Below, piece after piece: positions 7,098-13,418 of a DNA stretch of 13,880 bases. This DNA comes from an uncultured Oscillospiraceae bacterium (GTDB taxonomy: Bacteria > Bacillota > Clostridia > Oscillospirales > Acutalibacteraceae), in assembly GCA_958451705.1 (NCBI GenBank), contig CAUDRD010000013.1, forward strand, positions 1-13,880, written 5' to 3'. Position 1 is the stretch's first letter, and each line of letters begins with the position of its first letter. The position numbers and the translations under genes were made by a program. A model generated the notes under the pieces. The model saw nothing but the letters and a program-made list of their open reading frames with translations, did not search any database and was not told the DNA's origin.

Positions 7098-8100
7098 CCG
7101 CAGGCATTGCTCCGCCTATTGAAGAGGGATTAGCGTCGAAAAGTATCTGAAGGTTTGACTGTGCAAGAGCCTTCATCTGTGTTCCCTTAACAAATGTAAT
7201 ATTGCAGTTTGGTATAGCCATTTTTGCAACTGCAGCTTTAGGTATTATACCATAAGTTTCGCAAAGAGTGGAAGCCTCTTCAACATTTGCATTAACATAA
7301 TCAACTGATGCCTTGTACTCTTCAAGGAAAGCCTCAAGAGCTTCGGGATGATTTTCTGCAAAATCCTTACGGACAATTATGCAGCCCTGTACAAGTTCGC
7401 TTTCTCCGTCGCCTTTAAGGACAGTGGCTTTTCCCCACTCCTCTGTAACATCAAGGGCGATTCTCAAATCGGAATTCTGAACTCTTGCGGAAGTTACATT
7501 GGGCTCAGGAAGCATTGCAAGGTCAACTTTGCCGGTTGCTATCATAGTAGCAAGCTCTGCGTGCTCGGCAACATAATTTATTGTAACATCTTTGCCGGGG
7601 GTAAGTCCGTTAGCCTCTAAAATATAGTTGAGGATATATTCAGGAGTGGAGCCTTGACCGGTAGCGTAAAGAGTTTTTCCTTTAAGGTCGGAAATGGAGT
7701 TAATTGTATTGCCGTTTTCGAGAATATAGAGAACTCCCAGGGTGTTGATTGCGGCAATCTGTACGGCTCCATTTGTCTTTTTATAAAGAGTGGAGGCAAG
7801 GTTTATAGGACAGGCTGCAATATCAATAGGATCAGTTGCGTTGGAAATAGCCGCTACTATCTGATCAGGTGAAGTTGCAACGGTGAAATTATAGTCGTTG
7901 GCGCTGCTTCCCTTTGCATCGTCATCCATAAGCTTTGTCATGCCGATACCTGTGGGTCCCATAAGTGTAGCTACATTTATGGTAGTTTTCGGCGCATCGC
8001 CTGTTGTGTTTCCGTCGTCATCGTTTCCTGTGCAGGCTGCAAAGGCAAAAATCATTGCCAAAGCCAAAACCAGCGCAGTTAATTTTTTTGCTGTTTTCAT
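7075..8100 (-). CDS. ABC transporter substrate-binding lipoprotein, NitT/TauT (SsuA/NMT1-like) family, 341 aa
   Basis: Captures the substrate outside the membrane and hands it to the permease. The N-terminus is a lipoprotein signal (MKTAKKLTALVLALAMIFAFAAC) with lipidated Cys23; position -3 is Phe, a mild departure from the usual Leu. The mature part fits the NMT1/THI5-like periplasmic-binding fold: PTGIGMTKLM near its start, ISDLKGKTLYATGQGSTPEYIL, TGKVDLAMLPEPN and IIVRKDFAENHPEALEAFLEEY. This last motif is a hallmark of the taurine/sulfonate/pyrimidine-precursor binding proteins. AAGGAGAG precedes ATG 8098-8100. It is second in the operon, 29 bases after the Crp-type gene. The substrate could be an alkanesulfonate, a thiamine-precursor pyrimidine or another small organic molecule; no riboswitch or enzyme gene nearby decides it. 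Confidence 0.93.
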   Translation of the reverse strand: MKTAKKLTALVLALAMIFAFAACTGNDDDGNTTGDAPKTTINVATLMGPTGIGMTKLMDDDAKGSSANDYNFTVATSPDQIVAAISNATDPIDIAACPINLASTLYKKTNGAVQIAAINTLGVLYILENGNTINSISDLKGKTLYATGQGSTPEYILNYILEANGLTPGKDVTINYVAEHAELATMIATGKVDLAMLPEPNVTSARVQNSDLRIALDVTEEWGKATVLKGDGESELVQGCIIVRKDFAENHPEALEAFLEEYKASVDYVNANVEEASTLCETYGIIPKAAVAKMAIPNCNITFVKGTQMKALAQSNLQILFDANPSSIGGAMPADDFYYGC

Positions 8101-8129
8101 CTTTATCTCTCCTTTTTCTTTGAAGCATA

Positions 8130-8807
8130 TTACAGAGCACCGCTGGAATATTTTTTCAGCTTTTCCCTGTCCGTAACCTTTATATTCTTACCGTTTCTTA
8201 CGACACATTCCCCGTTCTGAAGCTCCTCAAAAGCCCGGTAAACGGAAGCTCTGCTTATATTTAAAAGTCCGCAGAGCTTTGTCATGCTCAAGGTGATTTC
8301 CTCGTCCTGCTCCGTGTTTTTTAAAAGCCAAGCGGCAAGCTTTGCGCTGGCCGTAGTACCGGTGTAGCTGTCAATTTTTCCGTTCAGAAAACCTATTCTG
8401 TCGGAAAGATAGCCGATATAACACCGTGCGGTTTCACCATCTGCTGAGAGTATTCTCTCAATGCTTTCAGGAGAAAAAAACACCGCTTCACATTTTTCGG
8501 CGGCGGTTATATCCGTAAGGAAACCGGAATTATTGCCGAAAAGGGTAATTGCACCGAAAACGTCGCCTTTTGAAAGTACGCTCATCTTCACTCTTCCCGA
8601 ATCCTTAGTAACCTGAGCGCTGCCTTTAAGGATAATGCCCAGCTGTCGGGAGTTTTCCCCCGAGGAAGCTATGACATCGCCTTTTGAAAAACACAGCTTT
8701 TCTGCGTTTTCTGCTTCTTTAAGCAGAATATGGTCGTCGGTTTTTAAAAATAAAGGTGTTTGCTTCATAAGCCGGGCAATGGATAAAATTTCTTTTTCAG
8801 TTTTCAT
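8130..8807 (-). CDS. Crp/Fnr-family transcriptional regulator, 225 aa
   Basis: A cyclic-nucleotide-binding-fold sensor (about residues 18-120) is joined by a long dimer helix to a Crp-type winged helix (about 150-225). The recognition segment reads SMTKLCGLLNISRASVYRAFEEL. In the phosphate-binding cassette GDVFGAITLFGNN...FLTDITA the Glu and Arg that contact cAMP in CRP are replaced by Ala and Leu, so cAMP is an unlikely ligand. There is no N-terminal Fnr cysteine cluster; the five Cys are scattered. ATG 8805-8807 follows AGGAAGTGG. It is the first gene of the operon that encodes the importer, so it probably senses the imported compound or a related metabolite. The palindrome at 8831-8846 in its own leader is a candidate binding site. 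Confidence 0.93.
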   Translation of the reverse strand: MKTEKEILSIARLMKQTPLFLKTDDHILLKEAENAEKLCFSKGDVIASSGENSRQLGIILKGSAQVTKDSGRVKMSVLSKGDVFGAITLFGNNSGFLTDITAAEKCEAVFFSPESIERILSADGETARCYIGYLSDRIGFLNGKIDSYTGTTASAKLAAWLLKNTEQDEEITLSMTKLCGLLNISRASVYRAFEELQNGECVVRNGKNIKVTDREKLKKYSSGAL

Positions 8808-8830
8808 TTTTCCACTTCCTGTGCTTATTT

Positions 8831-8846
8831 TGTATCATTTGATACA
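8831..8846. promoter_or_regulatory. Candidate operator of the Crp-led ABC operon
   Basis: TGTATCA and TGATACA form a perfect 7-2-7 palindrome. It lies at about +4 to +19 relative to the predicted start site, a repressor-type position. Size and symmetry suit a Crp/Fnr dimer, so autoregulation by the adjacent gene is the simplest reading; the TetR-type protein of the same operon is the alternative. Confidence 0.6.
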
Positions 8847-8855
8847 CTTTTCCCT

Positions 8856-8884
8856 ATTCTACTACTGATATTAAGCTTAGTCAA
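8856..8884 (-). promoter_or_regulatory. Promoter of Crp-ABC-TetR operon
   Basis: On the minus strand TTGACT (8879-8884) and TAGAAT (8856-8861) are spaced by exactly 17 bases. The predicted start is near 8849, leaving a leader of about 42 bases, too short for a known riboswitch. Confidence 0.75.
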
Positions 8885-8911
8885 GAGGATAAACAAAAAG
8901 CTTTAGGATAT

Positions 8912-8939
8912 AAAAAAAGACGGCTGACGCCGCCTTTTT
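8912..8939 (-). terminator. Rho-independent terminator after P-type ATPase gene
   Basis: On the minus strand GGCGGC and GCCGTC flank a four-base loop (one mismatch, extended by A/T pairs) and are followed by a run of seven T (8912-8918). It starts about 12 bases past the ATPase stop codon. Confidence 0.88.
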
Positions 8940-8950
8940 CTTTAGTATAT

Positions 8951-11077
8951 TTATTTTATTTCAGAGGTCTTTCCGCTGATAAGTCTTGCGGAGTTTGCAA
9001 TGGCAATTAGTGCAACGCCTACGTCTGCAAACATAGCCATCCACATTGACGCAAGTCCGAAAGCACCTAAAATAAGCACTGCGGCTTTAACGCCCAATGC
9101 AAACCAAATATTAAAATGAACAATGGACATTGTCTTTCTGAAAAGAGCTATGGCAGTGGCTATAGATGAGGGCTTGCTGCCCATAAGCACTAAATCTCCC
9201 GCTTCAATAGCTGCATCACTGCCAAGACCCATCGCCGCTCCTGCATGAGCACAGGCAAGGACGGGAGCATCGTTTATTCCGTCCCCTGCAAATATGGTAA
9301 CGCCTGATTCACTCTTTATCTTTTCGAGAATTGCAAGTTTATCCTCAGGGAGAAGTCCTGCGTAATATTCCTCAATGCCCAGTCTTTCGGCAACGGATTT
9401 AGCCGCATCCTCATGGTCACCCGTAAGCATTGCTATTCGCTTTATTCCTAAAGCTTTAAGCTGTCTTACGGCCTCGGCTGAATCTTCACGGAGTTTACTT
9501 TCAATGTTGAGGGCACCTACTACCTTTCCGGAAACACCAACAAAAATCTGTGCTCCCTCTTCACCTAACGAACTTGTATCTATACCGTTGTTTTCGAGAA
9601 AACGTCTGCTGCCGCAGATTACCTCTTCACTATCAAGATTTATCTTCGTACCGTTTCCGGGTATCTCTTCAAAGCCGGAAATCTTCTTTTCGTCAATATC
9701 AGTGTAAGCCCTGCGTACACATTCGGCAAGGGGATGCACCGAAAAATGCTCTCCGTAGGAAGCGTAGCGAAGTACATCTTTCTCAGTAAAGCCTTCTGCA
9801 CAGCGCACCCTTTCTATTTCGTTTTCTTCACAAGTAAGGGTTCCTGTTTTATCAAAAACCACAGCTTTTGCCTTTGCGACAAGCTCTACAAAAGTGCCGC
9901 CCTTTACAAGTATGCCTCTCTTTGAAGCTCCGCCGATTCCGGCGAAGAATCCTAATGGCACTGACAGTACAAGGGCACAAGGACAGGACGCTACAAGAAA
10001 AACGAGAGCACGCTGAACCCACATTGAAAGGCTTCCCATACCGAAAAGCGGAGGCAGCAAAGCCAGAGCGATGGCAAGGATTATAACCGTAGGAGTATAA
10101 TAAACTGCAAGCTTTGTAACGGTCTTTTCCGCCTTTCCCTTTCTGCTTGCCGCAGTTTCAACCATATCTATTATTCTCGAAGCGGCAGAGTTTTCACTAG
10201 TGGCAACAGCTTTAGCGGTAACCTCGCCTGTCTGATTTATGCATCCGCTTAAAACGGTTTTGCCCGCCGTTACCTCAACGGGAAGACTTTCTCCCGTTAC
10301 CGGAGAACAGTCAACCTGAGTAGCTCCGTCTATTATTTCACAGTCAACTGGAAAACGCTCAAAAGGTAAAATCTTTATCATATCGCCGGTTTTTATTTCC
10401 TCAGCGGCAACGGTTTTAATTCCTCCGTCGGGCAAAAGCATATTGGCTTTATCGGGACGTATCTGAGAAAGAGCGGCAATAGATCTTCTGGATCTTGAAA
10501 CCGCATAATCCTCCAAAAGCTCACCGACGCTGAAAAACATTATAACAGATGCGGCTTCTTTATATTCGCCGATTATAAAGGCAGCAATAACGGCAATTGC
10601 CACAAGGAGGTTTTCATCGGCTCTCTTTGCCATAAGGCTGTGGAAAGCTTCTATAAGCACCGGGAAGCCGCATATAACAGCGCAAGCTATAAGGAGAATA
10701 TTAGACACAGTACCCTCAAAAAACGGCATAAAGCCCAATATAAGGAATACAGCTGAAATGCAGATAAGTATAAGTGATTTTTTAATATCATCGAAGCCGT
10801 GCTCGTGGCTGTGTTCATGGGAATGTTCAGAAGGTTTCTTATTATCTTTGCCCTTAGTCACAGGCGCAATTTCACAGGCATGGCCTGATTTTCTGATGAT
10901 TTCATCAACCTCTTTTTCAGGATTCTCTATTGTTTCATCGGCTTCAAAAGTGAGAGTTTCATTGGCAAAGTTAAGGCTTACATTGTAAATGCCTTCTCTC
11001 TCAGCTATTTTTTTCTCAACTCCGGCAGCACACGCCGCACAGTCAAGACCTGACACTTTATATTTATATTTTTTCAT
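8951..11077 (-). CDS. cadA: P1B-type heavy-metal-translocating ATPase (Zn/Cd/Pb export), 708 aa
   Basis: Pumps divalent soft metals out of the cell. In order: an N-terminal metal-binding HMA domain with Cys13-x-x-Cys16 (GLDCAACA); a His-rich linker with His at 85, 87, 89, 91 and 93; transmembrane segments; actuator TGES (261-264); the ion-pathway CPC (365-367) in SCPCALV; phosphorylation site DKTGTLT (Asp409); the SVHPLAE motif of P1B pumps; MLTGDH; and hinge GDGINDAP (Asp599). Asp685 in the last helix (FADVGVALIA) is the mark of the P1B-2 subgroup, which moves Zn2+, Cd2+ and Pb2+ rather than Cu+. Its ATG overlaps the repressor stop as ATGA, so the two genes are translationally coupled. Length is normal. 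ZntA is an equally valid name; exact metal preference is inferred. Confidence 0.95.
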   Translation of the reverse strand: MKKYKYKVSGLDCAACAAGVEKKIAEREGIYNVSLNFANETLTFEADETIENPEKEVDEIIRKSGHACEIAPVTKGKDNKKPSEHSHEHSHEHGFDDIKKSLILICISAVFLILGFMPFFEGTVSNILLIACAVICGFPVLIEAFHSLMAKRADENLLVAIAVIAAFIIGEYKEAASVIMFFSVGELLEDYAVSRSRRSIAALSQIRPDKANMLLPDGGIKTVAAEEIKTGDMIKILPFERFPVDCEIIDGATQVDCSPVTGESLPVEVTAGKTVLSGCINQTGEVTAKAVATSENSAASRIIDMVETAASRKGKAEKTVTKLAVYYTPTVIILAIALALLPPLFGMGSLSMWVQRALVFLVASCPCALVLSVPLGFFAGIGGASKRGILVKGGTFVELVAKAKAVVFDKTGTLTCEENEIERVRCAEGFTEKDVLRYASYGEHFSVHPLAECVRRAYTDIDEKKISGFEEIPGNGTKINLDSEEVICGSRRFLENNGIDTSSLGEEGAQIFVGVSGKVVGALNIESKLREDSAEAVRQLKALGIKRIAMLTGDHEDAAKSVAERLGIEEYYAGLLPEDKLAILEKIKSESGVTIFAGDGINDAPVLACAHAGAAMGLGSDAAIEAGDLVLMGSKPSSIATAIALFRKTMSIVHFNIWFALGVKAAVLILGAFGLASMWMAMFADVGVALIAIANSARLISGKTSEIK

Positions 11078-11433
11078 CGTCTTTCACCTCTCTTGTGGAG
11101 TATATGCTCAAGACCGGCATTGAAAATTAAACTTACATGTTCATCGTCTAAAGCGTAGTAAACTATTTTTCCGTGACGACGGGGTCTTACAAGCCCCGCA
11201 GAGCGAAGTATGCGAAGCTGATGGGATATTGCGCTTTGACCCATTCCCAAAAGCTCAGCTATATCACGCACACACATCTCATCTTCAAGAAGAGCGCTTA
11301 AAATGCTTATTCTTGTACTGTCCCCGAAAACCTTAAAAAGCTCGGATAAATCATAAAGCACTTCTATGTCAGGCATGGATTTTTTAACATGGGTATTTTG
11401 CAGTTCACTCACTGCCTTTTCCTCATTCATCAC
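11074..11433 (-). CDS. ArsR/SmtB-family metal-sensing repressor (CzrA/alpha-5-site type), 119 aa
   Basis: A winged-helix dimer that binds DNA without metal and lets go when zinc or a similar ion binds. The helix-turn-helix is about residues 55-82 (VRDIAELLGMGQSAISHQLRILRSAGLV). The C-terminal helix holds Asp97, His99, His110 and His113, with spacing identical to the D-x-H...H-x2-H alpha-5 zinc site of CzrA/SmtB. The CadC-type alpha-3 cysteine pair is not there: ELCVC is EMCVR with a single Cys54, and the N-terminus has no Cys. So it should sense zinc (possibly cobalt) rather than lead or cadmium through thiolates. The start is GTG 11431-11433 or the adjacent ATG 11428-11430; GGAGG spacing (seven bases) slightly favours GTG. 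Confidence 0.94.
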   Translation of the reverse strand: MMNEEKAVSELQNTHVKKSMPDIEVLYDLSELFKVFGDSTRISILSALLEDEMCVRDIAELLGMGQSAISHQLRILRSAGLVRPRRHGKIVYYALDDEHVSLIFNAGLEHILHKRGERR

Positions 11434-11459
11434 CTTAAAACCTCCGCTTCATTTTAACG

Positions 11460-11477
11460 TATGAACACTTATTCATA
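11460..11477. promoter_or_regulatory. SmtB/CzrA-type operator
   Basis: TATGAA and TTCATA are perfect inverted arms around six bases (CACTTA), matching the usual TGAA-N6-TTCA core of ArsR/SmtB operators. It lies just downstream of the predicted start site of the repressor-ATPase operon, where bound repressor would block transcription. An overlapping pair TGAACA/TGTTCA (11462-11467, 11478-11483) may extend it. Confidence 0.85.
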
Positions 11478-11488
11478 TGTTCAAGCTT

Positions 11489-11516
11489 ATTATATTACAT
11501 GTTATGATTTTGTCAA
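11489..11516 (-). promoter_or_regulatory. Consensus promoter of the metal-efflux operon
   Basis: On the minus strand TTGACA (11511-11516) and TATAAT (11489-11494) are both exact SigA consensus, with a 16-base spacer. The predicted start is near 11482. Such a strong promoter fits control by a repressor. Confidence 0.85.
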
Positions 11517-11547
11517 TATAAATTGTAGAAAAAAGTGAAAAAATCTC

Positions 11548-11575
11548 TTGACCTTATGTAATATTGGATTACAAT
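11548..11575 (+). promoter_or_regulatory. Promoter of yjdF leader and gene
   Basis: TTGACC (11548-11553) and TACAAT (11570-11575) are spaced by 16 bases. The predicted start near 11582 coincides with the first helix of the structured leader. It is divergent from the efflux promoter, with about 32 bases between the two -35 boxes. Confidence 0.7.
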
Positions 11576-11579
11576 GATT

Positions 11580-11723
11580 TTGCAGGGATAAAAACACTGT
11601 TCGGTTGGTAGTCCGGACGCAGTAATTCCTGAGTTCAAATTGAATCATTTACATTTTACTGTCAGTAACCTGCCTCCTTGGTTGTCCCTTCTCTGCAAGG
11701 CTATCTTTAAGGAGGAACAATTG
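11580..11723 (+). ncRNA. yjdF-type riboswitch in the leader of the YjdF gene
   Basis: A 140-base leader directly precedes a YjdF gene, the gene that defines the yjdF RNA motif (known to bind azaaromatic compounds). Visible structure: a long closing helix, TTGCA (11580-11584)/TGCAA (11694-11698) plus GGGA (11585-11588)/TCCC (11685-11688) with a five-base bulge; and a hairpin ACTG-TTCGG (11596-11604) with CCGGA-CG-CAGT (11613-11623). CCTCCTT (11673-11679) is an exact complement of the ribosome site AAGGAGG (11709-11715). CCTTG (11676-11680) can instead pair with CAAGG (11696-11700), so forms with the ribosome site hidden or free exclude each other. This indicates control of translation. The class call rests on context, fold and remembered conserved segments such as GTAACCTGCC; no covariance model was run. 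Confidence 0.82.
11709..11715 (+). promoter_or_regulatory. Ribosome binding site of yjdF, complementary to leader
   Basis: AAGGAGG lies eight bases before ATG 11724 and fixes the start there rather than at the in-frame codon at 11640, which lies within the leader RNA and has no ribosome site. All seven bases can be masked by 11673-11679. Confidence 0.85.
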
Positions 11724-12149
11724 ATGGAAAAATCTTATTCGAGTCTAACGGTGTTGTTTGAACCGCCTTTTTGGGTGGGAATCTTTGAATCAACCTACTG
11801 CGGACGCTATTGCGCCTGCAAAGTTACATTTGGAGCCGAACCTACCGACCCGCAGATTTATGAATTCATTCTCAAAAATTTTGCGAACCTTGAATTCAGT
11901 CCGTCAATAAACGCCGGAGAACACTGCGATAAACGTATTAATCCTAAAAGACTCCGCCGTGAAATAAACCGGCAGCAACAGTCTTTTTCACGCAGTACAA
12001 AATCGCAGCAGGCGCTTTCGCTTTTACACAGTGAGAAAAAAGAGCAGGCAAAAAAGAGAAAAAAACAGCTCAGGAACGAAGAAAAAGAACGCATTTACAA
12101 ACTGAAAAAACAAAAGCGAAAAGAAAAGCACAGAGGAACCGCCAAATAA
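11724..12149 (+). CDS. yjdF: YjdF family protein (DUF2992), 141 aa
   Basis: A small cytoplasmic protein of unknown biochemical role. The N-terminal half carries the family signature: LTVLFEPPFWVGIFE (residues 8-22), CKVTFGAEPTDPQIYEFIL and FANLEFSPSI. The C-terminal half is highly charged and probably helical or unstructured, with the family's TKSQQAL segment and the ending KKQKRKEKHRG. In the family, the gene is often preceded by the azaaromatic-sensing riboswitch, as here, which suggests a role in dealing with toxic aromatic N-heterocycles; that role is inference from others' work, not shown by the sequence. It is a single-gene unit with its own promoter and terminator, divergent from the zinc-efflux operon. 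Confidence 0.93.
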   Translation: MEKSYSSLTVLFEPPFWVGIFESTYCGRYCACKVTFGAEPTDPQIYEFILKNFANLEFSPSINAGEHCDKRINPKRLRREINRQQQSFSRSTKSQQALSLLHSEKKEQAKKRKKQLRNEEKERIYKLKKQKRKEKHRGTAK

Positions 12150-12170
12150 GGCAAAATCCCTTTTACCGGC

Positions 12171-12210
12171 AAAAATCTCCGCTATGTGAACACATGGCGG
12201 AGATTTTCTT
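12171..12210. terminator. Terminator between convergent yjdF and hydrolase genes
   Basis: AAAATCTCCGC (12172-12182) pairs perfectly with GCGGAGATTTT (12197-12207); the inner TATGTG/CACATG extends the stem to a tight loop. It is followed by T-rich sequence on the plus strand (TTTTCTTT) and by five T on the minus strand, so it can work both ways. Confidence 0.9.
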
Positions 12211-12218
12211 TAAACAAA

Positions 12219-12250
12219 AACTGCCCCAGAAAATCTTCTCTGCGACAGTT
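12219..12250 (-). terminator. Terminator of the alpha/beta-hydrolase gene
   Basis: On the minus strand AACTGTCGCAGA pairs with TCTGGGGCAGTT (one G-G mismatch, one G-U), with an eight-base loop, followed by TTTTTGTTT. It begins about 27 bases past the hydrolase stop codon. Confidence 0.82.
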
Positions 12251-12276
12251 CATAATAAATGTCTATTAGTTTTATT

Positions 12277-13089
12277 TTATTTGCACATAAAGTTCTTCCA
12301 GCTGCTGTCATTTGAAAGTGCGCCGCCAGAAACAAATACGGTTTTCGCAGCAGCATCATCTTTAAGGTTTGCGTCAAACCAGGCTATAGCATAAGCTGAA
12401 ATCTTGTCGGGAGCAAAAATGCAGGTTGTATGTACTCCGCCTTTAAGGGAGGCATAAACCGCCTGACCCATTACCGCTTCATAGGCGGGCTTTACCCACA
12501 TTGAGGATAAAACCATTAAATCCAAAGTGCCTGTCATGAAAAATACAGGCTTGCTGAGCTTTGCAGCTTCATATTTAAAATTGGAACCGGCAATAGAAAG
12601 AACGCATTTTATTCTGCTGTCTGCCGCTCCTGCATTTACAGCGCTTCTTCCGCCCTGTGAATGTCCCGCAGCGGCGATATTTTCTACGTCCACTTTTCCG
12701 TAAAACACGCTTGTCGGGTCGTTGTTCTTTTCGAGAATATAATCCACAGTATCTGACTGAGCTGTTCCATCGGCGCTCATTACAGTGGTATCAGCCGCAA
12801 CTATATAACCTGCCGCAGCGAACTTTTTAAGTAAACTGAAATAAAGCTGCGTAATACAGCCTGTACCGTTTGCCCATACAATTACAGGATATTCCTTATC
12901 GCTTTCCGCAAGTTCATTGGGATAAAACAAAATTTTGCCGGAACCCCAAAAGTTTGTATCCTTAATACAGGTTACAGAAGTATCCTGCTGGAGACAGTAA
13001 GCACTGACTGAGCTTGCAGATGCCGAAAAACCGAACATGGGCAGCGTTAAAACCACCGCTAAAATTAGTGCTATAACTCTTTTCTTCAT
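12277..13089 (-). CDS. Secreted alpha/beta-hydrolase (cutinase / dienelactone-hydrolase-like), 270 aa
   Basis: A signal peptide (MKKRVIALILAVVLTLPMFG..., cleavage near SASAS about residue 25) exports it. The rest is an alpha/beta-hydrolase. The oxyanion-side strand is VIVWANGTG, the nucleophile elbow GHSQGG (Ser144), the acid Asp190 in TGTLD and the base His220 in GGVHTT, so the catalytic triad is complete. This layout is shared with bacterial cutinases, lipases and acetyl-xylan-type esterases. The mature protein has several Cys (for example YC and VTC near the new N-terminus), which could form disulfides outside the cell. GGAG precedes ATG 13087-13089 by ten bases. The gene has a long leader and its own terminator. 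True substrate is unknown; an ester is most likely. Confidence 0.9.
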   Translation of the reverse strand: MKKRVIALILAVVLTLPMFGFSASASSVSAYCLQQDTSVTCIKDTNFWGSGKILFYPNELAESDKEYPVIVWANGTGCITQLYFSLLKKFAAAGYIVAADTTVMSADGTAQSDTVDYILEKNNDPTSVFYGKVDVENIAAAGHSQGGRSAVNAGAADSRIKCVLSIAGSNFKYEAAKLSKPVFFMTGTLDLMVLSSMWVKPAYEAVMGQAVYASLKGGVHTTCIFAPDKISAYAIAWFDANLKDDAAAKTVFVSGGALSNDSSWKNFMCK

Positions 13090-13241
13090 ATTTTTTACTC
13101 TCCGTTCTGCCGCCTTTAAACCACTGCAAAGCCCTCCGTGGCGACGCCGGAACCAAGGAGAATAAGCCGCAAACTCTTATCCCTCTCCATTTTGTGTTAA
13201 AGTAAAGCTTGACACTTTTACGAAAATTAACAGTGGTCTAT
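13090..13241 (-). other. Long structured 5' leader of the hydrolase gene, class unknown
   Basis: From the predicted start near 13241 to the ATG there are about 150 untranslated bases. On the minus strand two adjacent hairpins are visible: GGATAAG/CTTATTC (13160-13182) and CTCCTTGG/CCACGGAG (13134-13160, one mismatch). A long-range pairing ACCACTG (13231-13237) with CAGTGGT (13120-13126) can close the region, extendable by G-U pairs. I compared it by eye with c-di-GMP, c-di-AMP, TPP, SAM, cobalamin, FMN, glycine, ZTP and T-box signatures and found no match. Confidence 0.4.
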
Positions 13242-13247
13242 ATATAA

Positions 13248-13277
13248 ATTTTATCACAGTAAAATCTTTACTGTCAA
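13248..13277 (-). promoter_or_regulatory. Promoter of the hydrolase gene with an embedded palindrome
   Basis: On the minus strand TTGACA (13272-13277, exact consensus) and TAAAAT (13248-13253) are spaced by 18 bases. ACAGTAAA (13256-13263) and TTTACTGT (13267-13274) form a perfect 8-3-8 palindrome filling the spacer and half the -35 box, an operator-like placement. Confidence 0.7.
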
Positions 13278-13418
13278 TAATACAGCCCCCTGATTGTTAA
13301 TAATATATCATATCAATATTTACAAAATTCACCCGTTATTTTTTGTTTTGAAAATAAAACAATATTTTTTCAGCCTGTAGAAAAAGTTGACATTTTGTCT
13401 ATAAAATCACCTTATAGT

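Noticed and set aside
10758..10988. Plus-strand frames across the P-type ATPase gene
   Set aside because: Shadows of a long, fully conserved gene; none has a ribosome site or motif.
11640..11723. N-terminal extension of YjdF from the codon at 11640
   Set aside because: It lies inside the riboswitch leader; the family starts near MEKSYSSLTV and AAGGAGG precedes ATG 11724.
12962..13156. Minus-strand frame of 64 codons over the hydrolase leader and start
   Set aside because: Out of frame with the hydrolase, overlaps its signal peptide and has no family features.
13090..13200. c-di-GMP (GEMM), c-di-AMP (ydaO) or cobalamin riboswitch in the hydrolase leader
   Set aside because: Short look-alike pieces (CAAAGCC, CCACTG) occur, but the conserved cores of those classes are absent.
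13343..13362. TTGTTTT-N6-AAAACAA inverted repeat
   Set aside because: Pure A/T arms apart from one pair in a very AT-rich stretch; expected by chance and no gene uses it as a terminator.
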